From the NCBI RefSeq assembly GCF_002777855.1, contig NZ_MEIK01000040.1, forward strand, positions 1 through 64,000: a stretch of 64,000 nt of DNA, in the 5' to 3' direction. Below the pieces are notes generated by a model, which did no database searches, was not told the DNA's origin, and was given only the letters and a program-made list of their open reading frames with translations. The translations under genes and the position numbers were made by a program. Below are positions 9,563 through 18,695 of the stretch, in pieces. Positions within the stretch are counted from its first letter, which is position 1. Every line of letters starts with the position of its first letter. Origin of the DNA: Snodgrassella alvi (GTDB lineage: Bacteria > Pseudomonadota > Gammaproteobacteria > Burkholderiales > Neisseriaceae).

Positions 9563-10225
9563 ATGAATAAATTTTATTTAACCGTATTAAGCGCATTTTT
9601 ATTATCAGCCTGTGCCACCGAAAGCTCACAGGTTTTAAATGTACCTAAAGTAGAAACCTATCAGCAGACATACAATGGTATAAAAGCTCCATTGGCAGTG
9701 GGTAAATTTGATAGCCGTGGCAATATGGGCGGGGGCATTTTCAGTAACAGTACAGACCAATTGACCAGCCAGGCTAAAACCATCTTAATGGCAGATTTGC
9801 AGCAAACCGGACGTTTTTCAGTTCTTGACCGTGGCAACATGGATGAAATCAAAAACGAAGCAAATTTCAAAGGAATGAATCAGAAAATTAAGGGTGCGCG
9901 CTACGTAGTAACTGGAGCCATAACTGAATTCGGTCGCAGAAATATTGGTGATCAACAACTATTTGGCATACTAGGACAGGGTAAAACACAAGTCGCCTAT
10001 GCCAAAGTTACACTGAGCATCGTAGACGTACAATCCTCCGAAATTGTCTTTTCAAGCCAAGGGGCTGGTGAATTCAAACTTTCTTCACGAGAAATACTTG
10101 GTACCGGTGGCCATGCAGGCTACGACGCCACATTAAATGGAAAAGTTTTGGATCTGGCTATACGCGAAGCAGTTAATAATCTAGTACGCGGTATAGATAA
10201 AGGACAATGGAATCCTCAACCTTAA
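9563..10225 (+). CDS. CsgG/HfaB-family outer-membrane-associated lipoprotein
   Basis: 220 residues with a lipoprotein signal: hydrophobic N-terminus ending LLSAC (Cys at 17). The mature part has the CsgG-type pattern: VGKFD near the start, LMADLQQTGRFSVLDR, GARYVVTGAITEFG, and a VTLSIVDVQSSEIVFSSQGAGE strand region. CsgG relatives form or accompany outer-membrane secretion pores for curli-like or holdfast material. It is the first gene of a three-lipoprotein operon (26-base gap, then a 1-base overlap). In Neisseria this trio is conserved, but its substrate is unknown to me. Confidence 0.88.
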   Translation: MNKFYLTVLSAFLLSACATESSQVLNVPKVETYQQTYNGIKAPLAVGKFDSRGNMGGGIFSNSTDQLTSQAKTILMADLQQTGRFSVLDRGNMDEIKNEANFKGMNQKIKGARYVVTGAITEFGRRNIGDQQLFGILGQGKTQVAYAKVTLSIVDVQSSEIVFSSQGAGEFKLSSREILGTGGHAGYDATLNGKVLDLAIREAVNNLVRGIDKGQWNPQP

Positions 10226-10250
10226 AAATAAATAATTAGGTAAAACCAAA

Positions 10251-10610
10251 ATGAAACATATCTTAACAACGGCCATAGCTGCCTTGTTATTGGCTGCGTG
10301 TGCTCAGAACAATCAGCCAGCTCGCACACTTTATTACTGGGGAGATTTTAACAAACAGCAATATCAGACCCTTAATAATGCCCTGACCCCTCAGGAACAA
10401 ATAGCCAACATGGAAAAATACTTCCTTGATGCACAAAGCAATCAGGCTAAAGCTGCCCCCGGTACCCATGCACATTTGGGCATGCTTTATGCCAAAGTAG
10501 GTAATTTAGCCGGAGCCAAGACTCAGTTTGAAATGGAAAAACAAGCGTTTCCTGAATCAACCGCCTACATGAACTTTCTGCTCAAAAATGTAGCCGGAGT
10601 AAAATCATAA
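10251..10610 (+). CDS. DUF4810-family small lipoprotein
   Basis: 119 residues; signal peptide with LLAAC lipobox (Cys at 17). The sequence RTLYYWGDFNKQQY and the helical, TPR-like remainder (HLGMLYAKVGNLAGAKTQFEMEK) fit DUF4810. It lies between the CsgG-like and GNA1162-type lipoproteins and its stop codon shares a base with the start of the next gene, so all three are probably made together and may act as one periplasmic/outer-membrane assembly. Function unknown. Confidence 0.88.
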   Translation: MKHILTTAIAALLLAACAQNNQPARTLYYWGDFNKQQYQTLNNALTPQEQIANMEKYFLDAQSNQAKAAPGTHAHLGMLYAKVGNLAGAKTQFEMEKQAFPESTAYMNFLLKNVAGVKS

Positions 10611-11299
10611 TGCGACTAATCAAACTATTATTACCCTTATCTGTGGCTGCCATACTTTCAGCATGTGGCACCACTGTACAGAAACAGCCCTACGATTACA
10701 GCAAATTTCAGCGCACTGACCCCCGTTCAATATTGGTAGTACAGCCAACTAGCTCATCAGTAGAAGTAAAAGCACCCAATGCTGTCTTAGCTCAATCAAC
10801 CAGACCACTGGCAGAATCTGGCTACTATGTATTTCCAGTCGTTTTGGTCAATGAGACATTTAAAGAAAACGGATTAAATGACGGTGCAGAAATACAGGCT
10901 GTTGATTTGAAGAAAATTCGTCAAGTCTATAATCCAGATGCTATCCTGTATATGGATATAGATGATTACGGTACCAAATATCAAGTGATCAACAGCACTA
11001 CTACAGTAAGCGTTTCAGCTAAATTAGTAGATGCCAAAACTGGTGATATCATTTGGACAGGTGCAAAAAAAATTACCGTTAACTCCAATGATAACGGTAA
11101 TCAGGGTTTTCTAAGCGCAGTCACATCTGCTTTAATATCTCAGATTAAAGACAAAGTAAAAGACACGGCTTTTGACCTAGCCGGAAATGTTGAAGCAAAC
11201 CTGCTTTCTGCAGGCAGGACAGATGGTATTCTTTATGGCCCCTATCACCCAGCCTATCAAAAACCGGCCACACAGCTACCGCCTGTGCAAAACCAATAA
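10610..11299 (+). CDS. GNA1162 family (DUF799) lipoprotein
   Basis: 229 residues; signal peptide with LLS-type lipobox ILSAC (Cys at 19). The sequence DPRSILVVQPTSSSVEVKAPN, the central YPDAILYMDIDDYGTKY-like segment and the C-terminal GPYHPAYQ are characteristic of the neisserial GNA1162 antigen family. Members adopt a fold related to TolB-type and CsgG-like proteins. Start ATG overlaps the TAA of the preceding DUF4810 gene. A strong terminator follows directly. Exact role unknown; likely works with the two upstream lipoproteins. Confidence 0.9.
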   Translation: MRLIKLLLPLSVAAILSACGTTVQKQPYDYSKFQRTDPRSILVVQPTSSSVEVKAPNAVLAQSTRPLAESGYYVFPVVLVNETFKENGLNDGAEIQAVDLKKIRQVYNPDAILYMDIDDYGTKYQVINSTTTVSVSAKLVDAKTGDIIWTGAKKITVNSNDNGNQGFLSAVTSALISQIKDKVKDTAFDLAGNVEANLLSAGRTDGILYGPYHPAYQKPATQLPPVQNQ

Positions 11300-11305
11300 A
11301 TGCCA

Positions 11306-11339
11306 AAGCCCTTTAATTCAAATTAAAGGGCTTTTTTAA
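11306..11339 (+). terminator. rho-independent terminator of the lipoprotein operon
   Basis: Perfect 13-bp stem (AAGCCCTTTAATT / AATTAAAGGGCTT) beginning seven bases after the stop, followed by a T-run. Confidence 0.9.
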
Positions 11340-11638
11340 TGAAATGACAAAATATCAGAAATTTCAAAAAAATAATAAAATCAAAATACAACAAATAAAC
11401 AACAATAATATTGTTTATAAGCTGAAAATATCTAAAAACAATACCATAGCAAACCAGACTGACAACTTATACATGAAACAAAATCCCATTACATCGTCAG
11501 ATTTTTCCATTGCCACACATTTCGTTTTCACCTAAATTGTTAGCAGACAAAAATGCGAAATACAGCGTAAATCAGTTAAAATAACCCGTTTACAGATTCA
11601 TTAATTTAACGCCAGCAGAGCGGAACGGAACACGTTTA

Positions 11639-14600
11639 ATGAGCACACAGACCAATCAGCGCATACGCGAAATTCCCTATAACTACACCTCCTTTTCAGA
11701 CCGTGAAATAGTTATCCGGCTTTTAGGTAGCCAATCGTGGGAATTATTGCAACAACTGCGCGAACATCGACGTACAGGCCGCTCCGCACGCATGCTGTTT
11801 GAAATATTGGGTGACATCTGGGCAGTGATTCGCAACCCCTACCTTATCGACGACCTGCTCGAACATCAGCACCGTCAACAGGCACTGGTCAAAGAAATGC
11901 ATCACCGCCTAAACGAAATTCAAAAACGGCGCGATAACAACCAGCAGGTTGCCCAGCTCATAGAAAGCACCGAACAGGCCATCAACGATTTTGACAGCAG
12001 CTTCGGCAAAACCCGCAGCAAACGCGAGCAAGTATTCAACCGTCTGCGCAAAATCACTCATAAAGACAACATCATGTTTGATGGTCTGGCACGCGTGACA
12101 CACGTCACCGATGCCACCGACTGGCGCATCGAATACCCTTTTGTTGTCATCAACCCAGACCACGAAAAAGAAGTTGCCCCGCTGGTTCGCGCCCTGATAG
12201 AACTTGAACTGACCATCATCCCGCGCGGCGGCGGTACCGGCTACACTGGCGGTGCCATCCCCATGGACGCCATGAGCGCCGTTATCAACACCGAAAAACT
12301 CGACCAGTACAGCCCAGTAGCCTTACAAGCATTACCCGGACTTGAAGGCACCCACCCCGTTATCACCTGTGGTGCTGGCGTCGTTACCCGCCGCGTAGAA
12401 GAAGCAGCCACAGCAGCCGGTTGGGTATTTGCCGTCGACCCCACCTCAGCCGATGCCTGCTGTATCGGCGGCAACGTAGCCATGAACGCCGGCGGAAAAA
12501 AAGCCGTATTATGGGGTACCACCCTCGACAACCTCGCTTGGTGGAAAATGGTTAACCCTCAAGGCCAGTGGCTGAAAATCGAACGTGTGCGCCACAACTT
12601 CGGCAAAATCCACGACGAAACCACCGCCATCTTCGATATCCACACCCTAGATAACGATGGCTATTCCATCATCAAAACCGAGCGCCTCGAAGTGCCCGGC
12701 CAGCGATTCCGCAAAGTCGGACTTGGTAAAGATGTTACCGACAAATTTCTTGCAGGCGTACCCGGCGTACAAAAAGAAGGCACCGACGGCATCATCACCT
12801 CAGCCGCCTTCGTTCTGCATCGCATGCCCAAATACACCCGCACCGTGTGCATGGAATTCTTTGGCACCGTAGCCAACGCCACCCCCTCCATCGTCGAGGT
12901 GCGCAACTACATGCTCAACCACAAAACCGTCAAACTGGCGGGGCTGGAGCATCTCGACTGGCGCTACGTCCGCGCCGTCGGCTACGCCACCAAGGCAGCC
13001 GGCAAAGGCCGCCCGAAAATGGTATTACTGGCCGACATCGTTTCTGACGATGAAAACGAAGTACAAGCCGCCGCCGCCCACATCGTGCGGCTGGCCAATG
13101 CCCGCTGTGGCGAAGGCTTTATCGCCGTCACCCCCGAAGCACGTAAAACTTTCTGGCTCGACCGCTCCCGTACTGCCGCCATTGCCCGCCATACCAACGC
13201 CTTCAAAATCAACGAAGACGTCGTTATTCCATTAGAACAGCTCGGTAGCTACTCCGATGGCATCGAACGCATCAACATCGAACTGTCCATCCAGAACAAA
13301 CTGGCCTTGTGCGCCGCCATCATCGACTACCTGCAAACCAAACTGCCCGTAGACAAACTCGACACCGATTTGTCTAGCGCCGAACTGCTCGGCTCACGCA
13401 AACAACATGCACTAGACTACGTCACCAGCATCCAGAGTCGCTGGACATGGCTGCTAAACCATCTCGATGCCCCACTGACAGACTACCTGCAACAATTTCC
13501 GCAGAAACTCGAAGACGACGAACCTGTCTCAGACCAAAGCTGCTTTATCGCCATGCGCGACTTTCACCTGCGTGTTTCCGTTAAACGCGATATTATGCAG
13601 CCACTGGCAGAAATCTTCAGCGGCAAAACCGACACCCTCATACTGGAAAAACTTGACGAAATCCACCGCCACATCATTCGCGGCCGCGTATTCGTTGCCC
13701 TGCACATGCATGCCGGAGACGGCAACGTTCACACCAACATACCAGTAAACTCCGACGACTACGACATGCTGCAAACCGCGCATCAGGCCGTAGACCGTAT
13801 CATGGCACTGGCACGCAGCCTCAACGGCGTAATTTCCGGAGAACACGGCATCGGCATCACCAAAATCGACTACCTCACCACAGCCGAAATGCAGCCTTAC
13901 TGGGACTATAAAAAACAAGTAGACCCACATGGCCACTTTAACCGTGGCAAACTGATGCCCGGTGCCAACCTCGACAAAGCCTATACTCCATCATTCGAAC
14001 TGCTCGGCGTAGAATCCCTAATCATGGAGCAGTCCGAACTCGGCCAAATTGCCCATTCCATCAAAGACTGCCTGCGCTGCGGCAAATGCAAACCCGTGTG
14101 CAGCACCCACGTACCGCGCGCCAACCTGCTTTACTCCCCGCGCAACAAAATCCTTGGCGTCGGACTCCTTACCGAGGCATTCCTGTACGAAGAACAGACC
14201 CGCCGCGGCGTTTCTCTAAAACACTTTGATGAACTCAACAGCGTAGCCGACCATTGCACCGTCTGCCACCGCTGCATCAAACCCTGCCCCGTAAAAATCG
14301 ACTTTGGCGACGTAACCGTTGCCATGCGCAACTACCTGCGCAAAGCTGGCAAAAAGAAATTCAACCCCACTGTCTACATGGGCATGGCCTTTCTCAACGC
14401 CACAGACCCCAGAACCATCAAAGCCCTGCGCGCAGGCGTAATCAAAACCGGTTTTAGACTGCAAAACTGGGGCTACGAAATGGGCAAACACTTCAGCCTA
14501 GGCTGGCTCAAACGCCAGAAAACCGCCCCGCGTGCCACCACCGCCAAACCTGAAATCCGCGAACAGGTTGTCCATTTTATAAATCGGCCACTACCCCGCC

Positions 14601-15469
14601 ACGTACCGATTAAAACCGCGCGTGCCCTGCTTAATATCGAAGACAGCACCACCGTACCGATTATCCGCAATCCGCAGGTAAGCGAAGAAACCGAAGCCGT
14701 TTTCTACTTCCCCGGCTGCGGCTCCGAACGCCTGTTCAGCCAGATAGGATTAGCCACACAAGCCATGTTATGGCATGTAGGCGTACAAACCGTACTGCCA
14801 CCTGGTTACCTTTGTTGCGGCTATCCCCAAACCGCCGGCGGCAACAAAGACAAAGGTGACAAAATCACCATGGACAACCGCGTCCTCTTCCACCGCGTGG
14901 CCAACACCCTCAACTATCTCGATATCAAAACCGTAGTTGTAAGCTGCGGTACCTGCTACGACCAGCTCAGCGATTACCATTTCGACAAAATTTTCCCCGG
15001 CTGCCGCGTACTAGATATCCACGAATACTTGTTGGAAAAAGGGCTGAAACTTGATGGCATCAAAGGTCAGCAATACCTGTATCACGACCCTTGCCATACT
15101 CCCATCAAAACCACCCAGCCAATCAAAGTAGTTAACGAACTGATGGGACAAAACATACCCCTGTCCGACCGCTGCTGCGGTGAATCCGGCATGTTTGCTG
15201 TCAACCGCCCCGATATCGCCACACAAGTACGTTTTCGCAAACTGGAAGAAATCGAAAAAGGCAAAGCCAAATTGCCGCAAGGCGAACCAGTAAAAATACT
15301 CACCAGTTGCCCCGCCTGCCTGCAAGGGCTTAGCAGATATACCGACGATGCCAATATCAAAGCCGATTATGTCGTGATAGAAATGGCCAAGCATATACTA
15401 GGCGAAAACTGGCAGGATGAATTTGTGCAAAAAGCCAGCAATGGGGGGATTGAACGAGTGTTGTTGTAA
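11639..15469 (+). CDS. DUF3683-containing FAD/Fe-S oxidoreductase (D-lactate-dehydrogenase-like)
   Basis: 1276 residues. In order: an N-terminal DUF3683 region (about 1-170); an FAD-binding type 4 domain ([13 protein letters not shown], about 195-210); a FAD-oxidase C-terminal domain with [12 protein letters not shown] (about 687) and [10 protein letters not shown]; two ferredoxin-type 4Fe-4S motifs, [11 protein letters not shown] (about 810) and [12 protein letters not shown] (about 872); and a heterodisulfide-reductase-like CCG region with FPGCG (1024), CCGYP (1059), HDPCH (1149) and CCGESG (1178). This is a fusion of a GlcD/Dld-like flavoprotein with a GlpC/GlcF-like iron-sulfur protein, expected to oxidise a 2-hydroxy acid, probably D-lactate, and pass electrons to quinone. 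Stands alone. Codons are much more G+C-rich than the flanking DNA, as expected for a highly expressed core gene. Confidence 0.92.
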   Translation: MSTQTNQRIREIPYNYTSFSDREIVIRLLGSQSWELLQQLREHRRTGRSARMLFEILGDIWAVIRNPYLIDDLLEHQHRQQALVKEMHHRLNEIQKRRDNNQQVAQLIESTEQAINDFDSSFGKTRSKREQVFNRLRKITHKDNIMFDGLARVTHVTDATDWRIEYPFVVINPDHEKEVAPLVRALIELELTIIPRGGGTGYTGGAIPMDAMSAVINTEKLDQYSPVALQALPGLEGTHPVITCGAGVVTRRVEEAATAAGWVFAVDPTSADACCIGGNVAMNAGGKKAVLWGTTLDNLAWWKMVNPQGQWLKIERVRHNFGKIHDETTAIFDIHTLDNDGYSIIKTERLEVPGQRFRKVGLGKDVTDKFLAGVPGVQKEGTDGIITSAAFVLHRMPKYTRTVCMEFFGTVANATPSIVEVRNYMLNHKTVKLAGLEHLDWRYVRAVGYATKAAGKGRPKMVLLADIVSDDENEVQAAAAHIVRLANARCGEGFIAVTPEARKTFWLDRSRTAAIARHTNAFKINEDVVIPLEQLGSYSDGIERINIELSIQNKLALCAAIIDYLQTKLPVDKLDTDLSSAELLGSRKQHALDYVTSIQSRWTWLLNHLDAPLTDYLQQFPQKLEDDEPVSDQSCFIAMRDFHLRVSVKRDIMQPLAEIFSGKTDTLILEKLDEIHRHIIRGRVFVALHMHAGDGNVHTNIPVNSDDYDMLQTAHQAVDRIMALARSLNGVISGEHGIGITKIDYLTTAEMQPYWDYKKQVDPHGHFNRGKLMPGANLDKAYTPSFELLGVESLIMEQSELGQIAHSIKDCLRCGKCKPVCSTHVPRANLLYSPRNKILGVGLLTEAFLYEEQTRRGVSLKHFDELNSVADHCTVCHRCIKPCPVKIDFGDVTVAMRNYLRKAGKKKFNPTVYMGMAFLNATDPRTIKALRAGVIKTGFRLQNWGYEMGKHFSLGWLKRQKTAPRATTAKPEIREQVVHFINRPLPRHVPIKTARALLNIEDSTTVPIIRNPQVSEETEAVFYFPGCGSERLFSQIGLATQAMLWHVGVQTVLPPGYLCCGYPQTAGGNKDKGDKITMDNRVLFHRVANTLNYLDIKTVVVSCGTCYDQLSDYHFDKIFPGCRVLDIHEYLLEKGLKLDGIKGQQYLYHDPCHTPIKTTQPIKVVNELMGQNIPLSDRCCGESGMFAVNRPDIATQVRFRKLEEIEKGKAKLPQGEPVKILTSCPACLQGLSRYTDDANIKADYVVIEMAKHILGENWQDEFVQKASNGGIERVLL

Positions 15470-15484
15470 CTAAACGCAAAAAAC

Positions 15485-15519
15485 CTCAGGTCGCGCCAAA
15501 TAAATGAACGCAACCTGAG
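15485..15519 (+). terminator. hairpin after the DUF3683 gene
   Basis: CTCAGGT(C)GCG ... CGC(A)ACCTGAG, a stem of ten pairs with one mismatch, 16 bases after the stop. There is no good T-run, so it may protect the transcript end rather than terminate by itself. Confidence 0.5.
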
Positions 15520-15853
15520 AAATTAACACAGCCCATATTTTCAACGCTTATCCTTCTTTTCAATCAATACCCACTACAGATAATCATCAAAAATAAAAGC
15601 AAAACAGCTTAAAAAGCACACAAAATAAACAAAACGAATAATATCATTTACTTATTAGAATGCCCACTATTTCAATATTCAAACTATTTATGCATATATA
15701 ATAGCATTAGAACTAAAACAATTTTTACTGAGTAAAGACAAACATACTCAATTAAAAATAAATTAGGTCAACTAAATAACAACAAAATATTATTAACGAT
15801 TGAAAACATAAACAAAATACATAAGCTATAATTTAAAAGAAAGGCCAATTACT

Positions 15854-16309
15854 GTGAAAAACTTCATGAGAAAAAAATTAATTATTTCTCTAGCCGCCAT
15901 ATTAATCATTTTAGGATGCTATCGAATGTATAAAATAAGATTATTACATCAAAATTTGATACATGAAATGCAAACTAGAACCAATAAATACGGATTTATC
16001 AACGTTACATTCAACATTACAGGGCAAAATGGAGTTGTCGTCATTGCTCCAGTAAACTGTCTCCCAGAACGTGCCAAAAAAGCCGAAAATCTGGCTGAAC
16101 AACTCCGAAGTAAAAACATACTAGTAAACCTAGCAAATGAGTTTAATTTCAGAGCGGAATTGCTACCGGACACAAAACCAAAAAAGATAGAGAAAATATT
16201 TCAAATGATTAAATATGTAATCAAAAAACCTGCACCAATAGTATCTGTAAACGGCAAATTGAAATCCAATCCTACAATAGAAGACATCCTGAACGAATTG
16301 GAAGGATAA
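15854..16309 (+). CDS. small membrane-anchored hypothetical protein, possibly thioredoxin-fold
   Basis: 151 residues from a GTG start (AGAAAGG upstream; an ATG four codons later is an alternative). One N-terminal membrane helix (about residues 8-24), then a soluble part outside the membrane. The end, APIVSVNGKLKSNPTIEDILNEL, and the earlier VVVIAPVNCLPERAKKAENLAEQLRSKNI resemble the layout of glutaredoxin-like proteins (beta strand, Cys at a helix start, late cis-Pro-Val strand), but there is no CxxC. I do not recognise a family. A+T-rich and flanked by long A+T-rich spacers. Confidence 0.6.
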   Translation: MKNFMRKKLIISLAAILIILGCYRMYKIRLLHQNLIHEMQTRTNKYGFINVTFNITGQNGVVVIAPVNCLPERAKKAENLAEQLRSKNILVNLANEFNFRAELLPDTKPKKIEKIFQMIKYVIKKPAPIVSVNGKLKSNPTIEDILNELEG

Positions 16310-16997
16310 AGAATAACCAATTGAAATATAAAATATTTAATCCTTTAAATCTAATTTCGTATCCTCGTCTGAAAAGCAGATAATCATATAATTTATCTGA
16401 ATTAATTCACCACTCAATATACTATCAATCATTACTTAAAATTAAGTTCCTACCTGACTGAATTAAACATTTCGATTTACAGCTAATACTATACGTTCCA
16501 TTAAAACATCTTTTATAAATTCATAAAGGAAAGTTGTATATAAAAAAATATTTACAAATAAATAAGAAGATTCATCAGACCAATAGGTAAAATATCTTTT
16601 GATTTGTAACCTAGTAGGACTAAATGAATCTACCTATAATCCCAAAAGCAAAGCAGAATACGAAATTATTGAAATAATTTATCATATACAGAAAATAACC
16701 ATGTAAATCAAATTGTTGCAGCAAATCAGAAATTAAATTTTTTAGATATTTATCAAAATAATTATTTAAGATTTAAGATTTTACGCTAAAAACATATTCA
16801 ATCATTTATTTATATTAAAATTTATATAAAAATATTTATTAATACATAAAAACCTTGTAATAAATTAACTTTTAAATATTAAAATATTTCAGCAAAAAAA
16901 TATAAATAATAGTTTTCAAAAAAATTTTTTTAAATTAAGTATTGTTTATATCACAATCTCACTATATAATTTTAAAAATTATCATTATTTTGATACT
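16310..16997. other. very A+T-rich spacer with a possible IS3-type transposase remnant
   Basis: Nearly 690 bases with no complete gene. On the + strand, bases 16602-16706 translate to a 34-residue open stretch (CNLVGLNESTYNPKSK, then AEYEIIEIIYHIQ) that resembles the helical segment before the catalytic domain of IS3-family OrfB (consensus like 'GLxRSTYY...K'). No ends or target duplication were seen. The match is weak. The rest is featureless A+T-rich DNA leading into the methyltransferase island. Confidence 0.35.
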
Positions 16998-17390
16998 ATG
17001 GAACCTAACTATCATTCTATCTCATACCTTGCTAATGCTATTAATACAGCTTTAAAAGTTAAAAAATTAACTATTCGTAAATGTGTTAATTTATATAACA
17101 ATCGATATTTAAAAGAAATTAAAAAAGGAGAAAAACAATTATTAAACAAAGATTTCATTCAAAGAGTTAGATACAAAAAGTATAAAGTTGTAAGTCAAAG
17201 AATTATAGATTTATGTATTTTTTTAGACATTGATCCCTATGAACATTCTAAACAATCAGCAATTTATCCTGAGCTAGAAAATATCAAAAATTTGATACAT
17301 AAACATCCTGAATTTCGCGATCATTTAAGTAACCTGATTCAAAACATATACGATTTTGCTAATGATACTTTAAAAACAAAAAAGATTTAA
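16998..17390 (+). CDS. small hypothetical protein at the head of the methyltransferase operon
   Basis: 130 residues, basic (many Lys/Arg) and mostly helical by composition, with no signal peptide. It starts 13 bases before the cytosine methyltransferase gene ends its ribosome site, so the two are co-transcribed. A role as a DNA-binding controller protein, as often precedes restriction-modification genes, is plausible (LTIRKCVNLYNNRYLKEIKK could form a helix-turn-helix-like element), but I cannot identify a family. No clear ribosome site precedes the ATG. Confidence 0.55.
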   Translation: MEPNYHSISYLANAINTALKVKKLTIRKCVNLYNNRYLKEIKKGEKQLLNKDFIQRVRYKKYKVVSQRIIDLCIFLDIDPYEHSKQSAIYPELENIKNLIHKHPEFRDHLSNLIQNIYDFANDTLKTKKI

Positions 17391-17403
17391 AAGGAAAAAA
17401 TAT

Positions 17404-18672
17404 ATGAGATTTATTGATTTGTTTGCAGGACTGGGCGGATTCCATGTTGGATTAGCAAATAATGGTCATAAATGTGTATTTGCTTGTGAAATAGATTCAG
17501 AGTTACGAGAACTATATAAATTTAATTATGGTATAGACCCATTTGATGATGTCACTAAAATAGATGTCACTAAAATACCAAACCACGAAATAATTTGTGC
17601 AGGTTTTCCTTGTCAGCCTTTTTCTTTAGCCGGTCGAAAAAAAGGAGCTGAATGTCCAAAATCTGGAAAATTGATTGAACATGTCATCAGAATAGCCGAT
17701 TACCATTCTCCAAAATTTATTTTGTTAGAAAATGTACCGAATATTGTTACCATAGCAAATGGAACCTTTTGGAAATATTTAACAAATTCTTTTGAGAATA
17801 TCGGGTATAAAATCTATCACAAAATTATTTCGCCAGTTGATATTGGTATTCCTCAGAATCGAAAAAGAATTTTTGTAATCGGTGTTAGAAAAGATATAGA
17901 TAAAGGAATATTTAATTGGCCTAAAACAACCGGATTAAAAACAGTAAATTTATCAAAAATACTCAATAAAAATAACATTCATAAAAACCTGGAGAGCCCA
18001 AAAACAAACCTTTTGAAGCACTGGCAAAAACTATTGGATCAATTATCAATTTCTGAGCTACGTTCAACTTCTATAGTAGCTCCAGAGTTTGGTGCCACAT
18101 ACCCACATAATTTTTCCAAATTACCTTTTGCAGAAATGAAAAAATATAAAGGCGCTTATGGACAAAGCTTAACAAAATGCAAGTCTTGGAAAGAAATAAT
18201 GCAAAGAATGCCAAATTATACAAAGAAAAAAAATAAAATTCCAGATTGGTTATTAAAATCTGCTTTATATACAAGAGAACTTTATACACAAAATTCTGAC
18301 TTATGTATGGAATGGTCTAAAACCCTAGAGAAAAAAAATAATAGCTGGCAAATACTTGAATGGAGAGGGAAATTCAATGATTTAAATATCTATAATCATT
18401 TAGTGCAATTCCGTGCATCAGGGATCAGAATATTACAGGCTAATGTTGCTCCATCATTAATTTCAATGACTCCCACGCAAATTCCAATAATACCTACAGA
18501 AACTCGATATCTTTCCCCTTACGAGGCAGCAAAATTACAGAATCTACATAAGTTAAAGTTACTCCCTCATGGAACTGTAAAATCATTTAAAGCATTAGGT
18601 AATGCTGTCAATGCAAAGATTATTGAAGTTATTACCAGGAATCTAAATATAGATTATGGTATATTAAGATAA
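17404..18672 (+). CDS. C5-cytosine-specific DNA methyltransferase
   Basis: 422 residues with the C5-MTase motifs: motif I DLFAGLGGFHVGL (5-17), motif IV GFPCQPFSLAGR with catalytic Cys70, motif VI ENV (109-111), motif VIII QNRKRIFVIG (151-160), and motifs IX-X near the end (SPYEAAKLQN ... ALGNAVNAKII). Between motifs VIII and IX lies a target-recognition region of about 210 residues, larger than in minimal enzymes. It methylates cytosine at carbon 5 in a specific site. AAGGA ribosome site. The operon has no recognisable restriction endonuclease; the next gene, 23 bases on, is a GHKL ATPase. Confidence 0.93.
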   Translation: MRFIDLFAGLGGFHVGLANNGHKCVFACEIDSELRELYKFNYGIDPFDDVTKIDVTKIPNHEIICAGFPCQPFSLAGRKKGAECPKSGKLIEHVIRIADYHSPKFILLENVPNIVTIANGTFWKYLTNSFENIGYKIYHKIISPVDIGIPQNRKRIFVIGVRKDIDKGIFNWPKTTGLKTVNLSKILNKNNIHKNLESPKTNLLKHWQKLLDQLSISELRSTSIVAPEFGATYPHNFSKLPFAEMKKYKGAYGQSLTKCKSWKEIMQRMPNYTKKKNKIPDWLLKSALYTRELYTQNSDLCMEWSKTLEKKNNSWQILEWRGKFNDLNIYNHLVQFRASGIRILQANVAPSLISMTPTQIPIIPTETRYLSPYEAAKLQNLHKLKLLPHGTVKSFKALGNAVNAKIIEVITRNLNIDYGILR

Positions 18673-18695
18673 ATTAAATTAAAGGAGTAAAATAA

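Noticed and set aside
11344-11535. 63-codon + strand frame after the lipoprotein operon
   Set aside because: Low-complexity K/N/I/Q translation, begins inside or just after the terminator, no ribosome site; looks like A+T-rich noise.
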